NCBI GenBank assembly: GCA_030146745.1
Contig: JASLBD010000479.1
Location: 1 to 6,221, forward strand
DNA: 6,221 nucleotides
Source of the DNA: Allosphingosinicella sp.
GTDB lineage: Bacteria > Pseudomonadota > Alphaproteobacteria > Sphingomonadales > Sphingomonadaceae
Direction of reading: 5' to 3'
This document shows, piece after piece, positions 1 through 5,641 of this stretch. Under the pieces are notes generated by a model. That model made no database searches. It saw only the letters and a program-made list of their open reading frames with translations, and was not told the DNA's origin. Made by a program: the position numbers and the translations under genes. Positions within the stretch are counted from its first letter, which is position 1, and each line of letters starts with the position of its first letter.

Positions 1-1
1 C

Positions 2-1414
2 ACGGCGGGGCTTACGAGGGCGGGCGTCGCTCGCCTGCTTCTCCCCGGCGCCGACGACTTCGCCGTGCCCGACAACGACGTTCTGAAGCAGGTCCAGGCC
101 GGAGTCGGCGACCGGCCGCCGCGCATCGACGATCCCGTGACCGCGCAGCGGCTGGTCGCCTGGATCCGCCTGCGCCCGCTCGCCGAGGCGAAGCTGAGCT
201 CGCTGAAGCTCGCCTGGGTCGGGGTCAATGCCGCCATGGCCGACCAGCGCAAGACGCTCGGCCGCCAGCAGATCGGCCGAGGCACCGGCGCCTCCGGCCA
301 GGAATATTCGCTCGGCGCCGGCGGAGTCGATCCCTCCACCCTCCTCATCGAGGTCGAGGAGGAGGAAGGCATGCGCGGCTGGCGGCAAGTGCCGGACGTC
401 CAGGCGGCCGGGCCGCACGAGCGGGTCTACAGCCTCGACAGCGAGGCCGGCACGATCAGGTTCGGCGATGCGGTGCGCGGAGCCGTGCCGGGCGCCGGGC
501 GGGCGATCCATGTCGGCTATATGCGGGCCGGAGGAGGCGCCGCCGGCAATCTCGCCGCCGGAGCGCTCAAGGCGCTCGGCCCGATCCAGGGCGCGCCCAA
601 GCTCAAGCTGCTCCAGCCGCTGGCCATGACCGGCGGCGCCGATGCGGAAGCGCTGGAGGAAGCCGAGGCGCGGATCCCGGCGACGATCCGCCACGGCGGA
701 CGCGCGGTGACGAAAGGCGACGTCCAGGAGCTGGCGCTGCGCACCCCGGGAGCCGCGGTGGCCAGGGCCGAGGTGCTCGAGCGCTTCAAGCCGCAGCAGC
801 GGCGCTCCGGAATCCCCGGAGTCGTGTCGGTCATGGTGCTTCCGGCCCGCGCCGGCACCGCCAAGCCGGCCCCGCGGCCGGACCGGACGATGCTGGAAAG
901 CGTCTACGCCTGGCTCGACCAGCGCCGCCCGCTCGCCACCGAGCTCTACGTGATCGCTCCCGAATATGTGGCGATGGGGGTGAGCGCGGCGGTCGAGATC
1001 GTCGATCCGGGCCAGCGCGACTCGGTGCTCGAGCAGGTCGCCGAGGCGATCAGGCTGCACCTGTGGCCGCTCGCCGGCGGCGGTCCCGACGGGCAGGGCT
1101 GGCCGCTCGGCCGGACCGTCGACGACCGGCTGGTCGAGACGGCGATCGCCCGAATTCCCGGAGTCCGTTCGGTCGCCCCAGTGCGGCTGTTCCGCAAGGG
1201 CCGCGGCGGCGCCTGGCAGCCGGTCCGCGAGGATTCCGGCGGCCGCGCCGTCATTCGCCTCGAGCCGTGGCAACTGCCGGAGCTCGCCATGCTCGCGGTG
1301 TCGGAGGGCAGCGCCGCCTCCGCGACGCTGCCGGCGGGCTCGGGTTCGGGTTCGGGATCGGCATCGGACGGCGACGACGGGATCGCCATTCCGGTCGTGC
1401 CGGAGCTCTGCTGA
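2..1414 (+). CDS. Baseplate J-like wedge protein, TIGR02243 type (3' part, start off window)
   Basis: The reading frame is open from the left edge (first whole codon at base 2) to TGA at 1412-1414, giving 470 visible residues; the true start lies outside the window. A GTG at 65 is only an internal codon. The clearest signature, at visible residues about 140-190, is R-V-Y-S-L-D, then G-T-I-R-F-G-D, then Y-M-R-A-G-G-G-A-A-G-N. This is the hallmark of the putative baseplate assembly proteins (TIGR02243 / baseplate J-like). The usual G-D-G is G-D-A here. Downstream, residues about 220-400 look like the alpha/beta wedge region typical of J proteins. The tail has a Gly/Ser linker (about 450-458) followed by a short I-A-I-P-V-V-P-E end. 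Family knowledge: these proteins form baseplate wedges connecting the spike and tube hub to the sheath in eCIS and tailocins. The stop overlaps the next gene's start (TGATG), so the two are probably co-translated. Family assignment is confident; the exact type of particle is inferred. Confidence 0.9.
   Translation, partial: TAGLTRAGVARLLLPGADDFAVPDNDVLKQVQAGVGDRPPRIDDPVTAQRLVAWIRLRPLAEAKLSSLKLAWVGVNAAMADQRKTLGRQQIGRGTGASGQEYSLGAGGVDPSTLLIEVEEEEGMRGWRQVPDVQAAGPHERVYSLDSEAGTIRFGDAVRGAVPGAGRAIHVGYMRAGGGAAGNLAAGALKALGPIQGAPKLKLLQPLAMTGGADAEALEEAEARIPATIRHGGRAVTKGDVQELALRTPGAAVARAEVLERFKPQQRRSGIPGVVSVMVLPARAGTAKPAPRPDRTMLESVYAWLDQRRPLATELYVIAPEYVAMGVSAAVEIVDPGQRDSVLEQVAEAIRLHLWPLAGGGPDGQGWPLGRTVDDRLVETAIARIPGVRSVAPVRLFRKGRGGAWQPVREDSGGRAVIRLEPWQLPELAMLAVSEGSAASATLPAGSGSGSGSASDGDDGIAIPVVPELC
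1340..1369 (+). repeat. Degenerate hexanucleotide tandem repeat coding a Gly/Ser linker
   Basis: Five consecutive 6-base units run TCGGGT, TCGGGT, TCGGGA, TCGGCA, TCGGAC, inside the 3' end of the baseplate J-like gene. They encode a run of alternating Gly/Ser then Ala/Ser, which reads as a flexible linker before the terminal I-P-V-V-P-E peptide. Because the unit is six bases, gain or loss of units would keep the frame and only change linker length. Confidence 0.7.
1402..1405 (+). promoter_or_regulatory. Ribosome binding site for the tail protein I-like gene
   Basis: GGAG lies 8 bases before the ATG at 1414, inside the last codons of the upstream gene. It decides the start: the same frame is open further upstream (to at least 1063), but no start there has this support, and upstream starts would overlap the baseplate J-like gene by hundreds of bases. 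Confidence 0.6.
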
Positions 1415-4092
1415 TGGACGTCAACGGCCTTCCGATGTGGCAGATCAGCGGGCGCCGCGCCTTCGGGCTCGCCGCGGACGCTCAGCCGCCGCACGCGGCC
1501 GTCGATCTCCATTTCAAGGACGAGGCCGGGCACCTCCAGCTCGCCCGCCAGCAGCCGGTGCCGGCGCTCGCCGAGGACCAGACCTTCGCCCGGGCCGCCA
1601 TTGCGGGGCCGAGCCCGGTCGCGGACGGCTTGGGCGGCTTCGCCTGGTGGGATATCGGCGAAGGCAAGCTCAAGGCCTCGGGCTTCGCGCCCGGAAGCGT
1701 CGATCTGCCGTTGCCGCTGCCCGAGCCGCCGTCGCTCCAGTCACCGGAGGATCTGGCGCTCGGCACGGACGAGGTGCTCTACGCGGCCCGCGACGGGGCC
1801 GTCGTGATGCGCGACGTCCGCGGACGCTGGCCCGCGGCCCAGGCGCGCAAGACGGGCTTCCGGGCTCACCTGCTCGCACCCGTGCCCGGCGGCGGAGTCT
1901 GGGCTTTGGACCGGGTCGGACGCAACCTCGCCCGGCTGTCCGGATATCCGCTGAGGTTCGCAGGGTTGCGCGATCCCGATCCTGAAAGGTTCCAGCCGGT
2001 CGAGCCCAACCGGAATGCGCCGCGGCTGCGCGCCTTGCGCGGCGCCCGGCTTCCCGACGCCTTCGAAGCCGTCGCCATGGCGGCGTCGGAGCATGGGCAG
2101 CTCGCCATCCTCGCCTGGGAAATGGGCGACGACGCGGCGGTGTTCACGCTGGAAGGCGGGCAGCTGGTTTTCCGGATGGGCCTCGCCGGACTGAGATTCC
2201 CCTTCTCGATCGCCTGGAACGGCGAAGACCAGGTGGCGGTGCTGGCGGTTGACGGTGGCGGCCTGGCCTCGCAGGCCTTCGTCTATCCGATGGACCTGCC
2301 GCCGACCGGCCGATCCCTGCCGCCGGACGGGCGGGTCCATCCGCTGATCGCGGCGCGGCTTTCGCGCTTCTGCAACGCCCTTTCGCCGACCCCGCTCTAT
2401 CTGGTGCGCGAGCCCGGCAGCGACGAGCCCGTCTCGGTGCGCCCGCTGCGTTCTCTGTCGGGCGGACTTTATGCTCGGCTGGGGACCACCCTGCTTGGGC
2501 CGATCGATTCCGGCCTCGCCGGCTGCGTGTGGCACCGGCTCTATGCGGAAGCGGCGCTGCCCGGCCATGGCGCGATCGACATCGAAGCCTTCGCCACGGA
2601 CACCCCCGGCACACCGGCGCTGCCCGGTGAGGAAGGCGCGGGACGCTGGGCCCCGCACCGGATCTCGGCGGTGCGATCGCCCGACTCCGCGCCGAACCTG
2701 CCCCATGCGGGCTGGTGCCGGGAAGCGAGCGAAATCCCGTTCGGAGCCGCTCAACTGAACTGTGCGGCCCGCCCCGGAGCGGCCGGCCTGTTCACCCTGC
2801 TGATCCAGGATGCGGGGCGCAAGGTGCGGAGGCTTTCCGGCCGCTATCTGTGGCTCAGGATAACCTTCACCGGCAACGGCCAGGGCTCGCCGGAGCTGGC
2901 CGCGGTCCGGGTCTACGGCAACCGCTTCTCCTATCGCGACCGCTACCTTCCCGCTTTCTACCGGGAGCCGCTCGGCGGGCCGGACTCGGACGCGGAGGGG
3001 ACGGCGACCCCGCACGACTTCATGGACCGGATGCTCGGCCTGTTCGAAGGCGTGCTGACCGAGACCGAGGGCAAGATCGCCTCCTCCTGGCTGCTCACCG
3101 ACCCCGCCGCTGCCCCTCCCGATGCTCTGCCATGGCTGGGGAGCTGGATCGGGATCGGCAGCGAGGCCGGCGAGAATCCCGATCAATACCGGCAAAGCCT
3201 CCTCGCCGCCCCCCATACGGCGGCGCTGAACGGAACGCTGGGCGGCCTTCTGAGCGCGCTCGAGATCGCCACGGGCGGGGTTTTCGTCAACGGCGGGCGC
3301 CTGGACCCGGGCCGTCCGGCGCCCCCGCCCGGAAGTCCGGCGCTTGCCCGCCTGGGCGACCTGTCGCTGAGGGCCCTGATGCTCTCGATGCAGCGGAGCG
3401 GCGAATGCGCGATGCTGACCGGCGGCGCCGTGACGAGGGGCGACATCGTCGTCGTCGAGGGTTTCCGCCTCCGCCGCACCTTCGCGACCATCCTCGGCGC
3501 CGACCTGGCCGACGAGGAGGATCCTCTCACCCTCGGAATGGCCCGGTCGGGCAACAGCTTCGTCGGCGACACATTGATCCTCGGCGACGAGGCCCGGGCG
3601 GAGCTGCTCGCCCTTTATCGCTCCGAAGTCGACGACAGCCGGGGCGACTTGGCGGCGGTCGAGCAATTCTACGCGCGGCTCGCGCACCGGGTGCTGGTGC
3701 TGGTGCGCGGTGCCGGCGACCCGGCGGAGATGCGGCGCCTCACCGAAATCGTCGAAAAGGCGATCCCGGCTCATGTCGAACCCCGGATCCATAAGGCCCG
3801 CGACCCGCTGATCGTCGGCGCCGCCTCCCTCGTCGGGATCGACACCTATCTCGCCGAAGGCATGCCGTTCGAGCGGGTGAGGCTCGGCCGGTCGATCCTT
3901 GGCGAGGGGGATTTCGTCGCCGGCAGCGGCCATCTCGATCCGCGCGCCGACGCCCCGGGCTCGACCCCGCCCGTCGCCGTCGCCCGCGGCCCGGGCGAGG
4001 TCTGGACCGGCTCCGGATTCACGTTGAGCGCCGCCGGCTCGCGGGCCGCCCCGGGCCGGCGGATCAGTCGATACATCTGGTCATGGGAGTGA
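1414..4092 (+). CDS. Tail protein I-like baseplate protein (TIGR02242 type) with propeller-like N-terminus and C-terminal half PKD domain
   Basis: 892 residues, starting at the ATG of a TGATG overlap. Residues about 100-330 carry short beta-rich repeats of the sort G-G-G-V-W-A-L-D-R, suggesting a beta-propeller; the blade count is not determined. Residues about 476-503 (G-R-Y-L-W-L-R-I ... S-P-E-L-A-A-V-R-V) form the beta segment that commonly precedes the tail domain. The TIGR02242 signature follows: R-Y-L-P-A-F-Y-R-E at about 510-518, L-P-W-L-G-S-W-I-G at about 572-580, and G-T-L-G-G-L-L near 607, where the usual R-R-G-T is L-N-G-T. Then come F-R-L-R-R-T-F-A-T-I-L-G, S-G-N-S-F-V-G-D, R-L-A-H-R-V and I-P-A-H-V-E-P, all familiar from the long forms of this family. 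Residues 852-892 are extra and resemble the first half of a PKD domain, ending R-Y-I-W-S-W-E. Expected role: baseplate wedge partner of the J-like protein (Afp12-like, inferred). No signal peptide or membrane segment is seen. Confidence 0.9.
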   Translation: MDVNGLPMWQISGRRAFGLAADAQPPHAAVDLHFKDEAGHLQLARQQPVPALAEDQTFARAAIAGPSPVADGLGGFAWWDIGEGKLKASGFAPGSVDLPLPLPEPPSLQSPEDLALGTDEVLYAARDGAVVMRDVRGRWPAAQARKTGFRAHLLAPVPGGGVWALDRVGRNLARLSGYPLRFAGLRDPDPERFQPVEPNRNAPRLRALRGARLPDAFEAVAMAASEHGQLAILAWEMGDDAAVFTLEGGQLVFRMGLAGLRFPFSIAWNGEDQVAVLAVDGGGLASQAFVYPMDLPPTGRSLPPDGRVHPLIAARLSRFCNALSPTPLYLVREPGSDEPVSVRPLRSLSGGLYARLGTTLLGPIDSGLAGCVWHRLYAEAALPGHGAIDIEAFATDTPGTPALPGEEGAGRWAPHRISAVRSPDSAPNLPHAGWCREASEIPFGAAQLNCAARPGAAGLFTLLIQDAGRKVRRLSGRYLWLRITFTGNGQGSPELAAVRVYGNRFSYRDRYLPAFYREPLGGPDSDAEGTATPHDFMDRMLGLFEGVLTETEGKIASSWLLTDPAAAPPDALPWLGSWIGIGSEAGENPDQYRQSLLAAPHTAALNGTLGGLLSALEIATGGVFVNGGRLDPGRPAPPPGSPALARLGDLSLRALMLSMQRSGECAMLTGGAVTRGDIVVVEGFRLRRTFATILGADLADEEDPLTLGMARSGNSFVGDTLILGDEARAELLALYRSEVDDSRGDLAAVEQFYARLAHRVLVLVRGAGDPAEMRRLTEIVEKAIPAHVEPRIHKARDPLIVGAASLVGIDTYLAEGMPFERVRLGRSILGEGDFVAGSGHLDPRADAPGSTPPVAVARGPGEVWTGSGFTLSAAGSRAAPGRRISRYIWSWE

Positions 4093-4266
4093 GATATGCC
4101 TGAATTCAAAGTCGGCCAGACCGAGGTCCGCGCGGACGGGATCATCGACGTCGAGGTCAATCCGCGCAATCCGCTCCCGGTCGGAGCGCATCGTTTCCAG
4201 CTCGTCGTCGAGGACGATGCCGGCAACCTCTCCCAGCCGGCCATCCTCAACGTCATCGTGCGCGAC
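3967..4266 (+). other. PKD/Ig-like domain 1, split across genes 2 and 3
   Basis: The first half lies at the end of the tail protein I-like gene: P-P-V-A-V-A, then T-G-S-G-F-T-L-S, then a Ser-containing loop, P-G-R-R-I-S-R-Y-I-W. The second half is at the start of the next gene: I-D-V-E-V, then L-P-V-G-A-H-R-F-Q-L-V-V-E-D-D-A-G-N, then L-N-V-I-V. This order matches the usual PKD pattern (G-x-x-V-x-L, S-x-x-x-G-x-I-x-x-Y-x-W, P-G-x-Y-x-V-x-L-x-V-x-D-x-x-G). A single in-frame TGA (4090-4092) and an ATG sit between the halves. The domain call is by eye from pattern, not from a profile search. Confidence 0.55.
4085..4089 (+). promoter_or_regulatory. Ribosome binding site for the first small PKD-half gene
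   Basis: GGGAG lies 6 bases before the ATG at 4096 and is made from the last two sense codons (TGG GAG) of the upstream gene. Spacing and sequence are near ideal, which supports true independent initiation at 4096 rather than a broken single gene. Confidence 0.65.
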
Positions 4267-4431
4267 ACGGAGAGGCCGACGGCGGTGCTCGAGGTGGTGG
4301 ATCCGAACAACGGATCGATCGATCCGGTCGTTTCCGCCGGCAAGGGCTTCCGGCTGTCGGGCCTGAAATCGACCGACAACCCGCCGGGCAAAGTGGTCAG
4401 ATATTCCTTCACCCTGCTCGATCGGCCCTGA
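4096..4431 (+). CDS. Small PKD/Ig-like protein made of two half-domains (gene 3)
   Basis: 111 residues, no cysteine, signal peptide or membrane segment. I do not recognise a named family. Residues about 15-57 look like the second half of a PKD/Ig fold: I-D-V-E-V, G-A-H-R-F-Q-L-V-V-E-D-D-A-G-N, L-N-V-I-V. Residues about 61-108 look like the first half of another: P-T-A-V-L-E-V-V-D-P, A-G-K-G-F-R-L-S-G, P-G-K-V-V-R-Y-S-F. The protein therefore appears in 'C-half then N-half' order. It starts 3 bases after the previous stop and in the same frame (TGA GAT ATG), with a good ribosome binding site, and ends two bases before the next start (TGACGATG). It could pair its halves with neighbours on both sides, fold on itself as a circularly permuted domain, or be a fragment of an ancestral fused tail. 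Its role in the baseplate is unknown. Confidence 0.8.
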   Translation: MPEFKVGQTEVRADGIIDVEVNPRNPLPVGAHRFQLVVEDDAGNLSQPAILNVIVRDTERPTAVLEVVDPNNGSIDPVVSAGKGFRLSGLKSTDNPPGKVVRYSFTLLDRP

Positions 4432-4595
4432 CGATGACGGTCCTCGCCCCCAACGTCCCGCACGAGACGGACCTCGGCTTCGTCGACGTTGAGAACCGGC
4501 TTGCGCCGGGCAAGTACCGGTTCCGCCTGACGGTGTTCGACGAGTCGAAGAACGAGAGCGGGGCCACGTTCATCGTCGTCACCGTCAAAGAGGTG
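4276..4595 (+). other. PKD/Ig-like domain 2, split across genes 3 and 4
   Basis: The first half (G-K-G-F-R-L-S-G, P-G-K-V-V-R-Y-S-F-T-L-L-D) ends gene 3 and resembles the half at the end of gene 2 (G-S-G-F-T-L-S-A, P-G-R-R-I-S-R-Y-I-W-S-W). The second half begins gene 4: V-D-V-E, A-P-G-K-Y-R-F-R-L-T-V-F-D-E, F-I-V-V-T-V, matching the second half that begins gene 3. The cut falls at the equivalent place, just after the R-Y strand, and here the two genes are in different frames. Recognition is by eye. Confidence 0.55.
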
Positions 4596-4748
4596 CAGCG
4601 CGATCCGCCGAACCCGCGGGATCCGTCCGTGGTCATCGATCGCGGAGTCCTGGATCGCAGGGTCCTCGACCGCCTCGTCCTCAATCCGGGTATCGGCGAA
4701 GTCGTGCGCCCGGTCCGCCCGATCTTTCCCCGCCGGCCCGGAGGATAA
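4434..4748 (+). CDS. Small PKD/Ig-like half-domain protein with VLDR-repeat tail (gene 4)
   Basis: 104 residues, family not recognised. Residues about 17-54 look like the second half of a PKD/Ig-like domain (V-D-V-E, P-G-K-Y-R-F-R-L-T-V-F-D-E, T-F-I-V-V-T-V). Unlike gene 3, no first half follows. After a Pro/Arg/Asp linker comes a short pentapeptide repeat (V-I-D-R-G, V-L-D-R-R, V-L-D-R-L, V-L-N-P-G) and a basic, Pro/Arg-rich end (R-P-V-R-P-I-F-P-R-R-P-G-G). The ATG lies 2 bases after the gene 3 stop (TGACGATG) with no clear Shine-Dalgarno sequence, so translation probably depends on ribosomes finishing gene 3. The TAA overlaps a possible ATG of the next gene (TAATG). The basic tail could dock to a partner; that is conjecture. 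Confidence 0.78.
   Translation: MTVLAPNVPHETDLGFVDVENRLAPGKYRFRLTVFDESKNESGATFIVVTVKEVQRDPPNPRDPSVVIDRGVLDRRVLDRLVLNPGIGEVVRPVRPIFPRRPGG
4632..4691 (+). repeat. Four degenerate 15-base tandem units coding VLDR-like pentapeptides
   Basis: Units at 4632-4646, 4647-4661, 4662-4676 and 4677-4691 each begin GTC and read GTCATCGATCGCGGA, GTCCTGGATCGCAGG, GTCCTCGACCGCCTC and GTCCTCAATCCGGGT. In the gene 4 frame they encode V-I-D-R-G, V-L-D-R-R, V-L-D-R-L and V-L-N-P-G. The pattern differs from the classical A-(D/N)-L-x-x pentapeptide family and is too short to fold as such a helix. Confidence 0.65.
4740..4744 (+). promoter_or_regulatory. Ribosome binding site that favours the 4754 start
   Basis: GGAGG sits 3 bases before the ATG at 4748 and 9 bases before the ATG at 4754. 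Three bases is too tight for efficient initiation, so the second ATG is the likelier start, although the first makes a neat TAATG overlap with the gene 4 stop. Confidence 0.6.
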
Positions 4749-4753
4749 TGCCC

Positions 4754-5641
4754 ATGGCCACCGATTTCTACGCCGCCGCCGATCCGCTGGTCCAGCCGGC
4801 CCGGGCGGAACGGGTCAATTACGCCACCGGCGTCCTGCTCCAGGCGGACGATTTCCGCGACGAGCAGACCTATCACCGCCGCCGGCTCGCTCTGGCGCTG
4901 CGTCACCTCGCCGGCTTCGGCACGCTCGCCGGCCTCGCCGTCCGGGCGCCGAAGGCGGAGGACAACGATCTCGAGCTTCGGGTCGAGCCGGGCGTGGCGC
5001 TCGACCGCTACGGGCGTCTGATCGAGGTCGCCGAGCCCTGGTGCCTCCATCTCGCCCGCTGGTTCGTGGCCCAGGAAACGGCGCAGCTCGTCGCCGCCCT
5101 CCACCCCGCTCCGAGCACGCCGTTCGACCTCGCCGTCGTCGCCGACATCTTCCTTTCGGCCAGGGATTGCGGCCGAGGCATGACCCCGAGCTTCGCCCAG
5201 GGGCCGTTCGACGCGCTGGACGCGCTGGTCCCGGCGCGGCTTGCGGAGGAACCGACGTTCGAGCTCGTGCTTCGGGCCGAGGACGGGGCCATTCCCGCGC
5301 CGAAGAACAGCTGGCCGGCTCCAAGCGCGAGCAGGGAGGCGAAGCTCGCGGCGGTGCTCGGCTCGTGGGACATCGGCCTCTCCGGAGACCTCGACGAAGG
5401 GCTCGATCCCCTCGGCGAGCATGTCTCCGGCCATGATCTCTCCGCGGTGCTGCTCGCCCGGGTCGCCATTCCCGTCAGCCGTCCCGCCGACGCCCCGTCG
5501 TCTGCCCCGCCGACGCTCGATCTCACCCGCCGACCGCGCGTCGACAACGGCCTCAGGCCCTTCATCTACCTGCCCGGAAAATGGCTCGGCCGAGCGCCGG
5601 CCGAAGCCCGGATCGTCGAACCCGAGGAGCCAAGCGCATGA
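4754..5641 (+). CDS. Baseplate-associated protein with Y-x-x-G-x-L-L / P-G-V-A-L-D module (gene 5)
   Basis: 295 residues from the preferred ATG at 4754 (297 if the ATG at 4748 is used). Residues 23-92 hold the recognisable module: Y-A-T-G-V-L-L-Q-A-D-D-F-R-D-E-Q-T-Y, an Arg/Leu-rich helical stretch, G-F-G-T-L-A-G-L-A-V, then V-E-P-G-V-A-L-D-R-Y-G-R. I recall this pattern from proteins of unknown function encoded next to TIGR02242/TIGR02243 baseplate genes, but cannot name a family with certainty. The remaining 200 residues include a possible beta-rich stretch (F-D-L-A-V-V-A-D-I-F-L) and a segment ending R-P-F-I-Y-L-P-G-K-W. No signal peptide, membrane segment or catalytic motif is evident, so a structural role is likeliest. 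The stop overlaps the next start (ATGA). The same module recurs in the following gene, so the two are probably diverged relatives or partners in one assembly. Confidence 0.88.
   Translation: MATDFYAAADPLVQPARAERVNYATGVLLQADDFRDEQTYHRRRLALALRHLAGFGTLAGLAVRAPKAEDNDLELRVEPGVALDRYGRLIEVAEPWCLHLARWFVAQETAQLVAALHPAPSTPFDLAVVADIFLSARDCGRGMTPSFAQGPFDALDALVPARLAEEPTFELVLRAEDGAIPAPKNSWPAPSASREAKLAAVLGSWDIGLSGDLDEGLDPLGEHVSGHDLSAVLLARVAIPVSRPADAPSSAPPTLDLTRRPRVDNGLRPFIYLPGKWLGRAPAEARIVEPEEPSA
5624..5629 (+). promoter_or_regulatory. Ribosome binding site for the last gene
   Basis: GAGGAG lies 8 bases before the ATG at 5638, within the final Glu-Glu codons of the upstream gene, supporting the ATGA-overlap start. 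Confidence 0.6.

Noticed and set aside
65..67. GTG at 65 as the start of the baseplate J-like gene
   Set aside because: The frame is open to the left edge and the visible protein lacks the N-terminal part usual for this family, so the gene is truncated by the window.
1063..1413. Upstream extension of the tail protein I-like frame to an earlier ATG at 1063
   Set aside because: It would overlap the baseplate J-like gene by about 350 bases, its translation is Arg-rich shadow sequence, and ATG 1414 has GGAG at 8 bases and a TGATG junction.
2715..3794. 359-codon plus-strand frame inside the tail protein I-like gene
   Set aside because: Composition dominated by Arg, Gly, Pro and Ala; an out-of-frame shadow of a gene with strong family motifs.
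1741..3933. 730-codon open frame on the minus strand opposite the tail protein I-like gene
   Set aside because: It is a high-GC shadow. Its translation is rich in Arg, Gly, Ala, Glu and Gln with no recognisable domain, while the plus strand carries clear family motifs over the same stretch.
4311..4326. Perfect 16-base palindrome CGGATCGATCGATCCG
   Set aside because: It lies inside coding sequence (N-G-S-I-D-P region of gene 3), has no loop, no second copy in the window and no nearby promoter; probably chance in GATC-rich codon context.
4426..4432. CCC TGA C at the end of gene 3 as a programmed +1 frameshift site
   Set aside because: CCC-TGA is shift-prone in general, but a +1 shift leads into a frame that stops within about 20 codons and is not the gene 4 frame.
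4409..5434. 341-codon minus-strand frame opposite genes 4 and 5
   Set aside because: No motif, Arg/Gly/Glu-rich composition, and the opposite strand carries the conserved gene 5 module.
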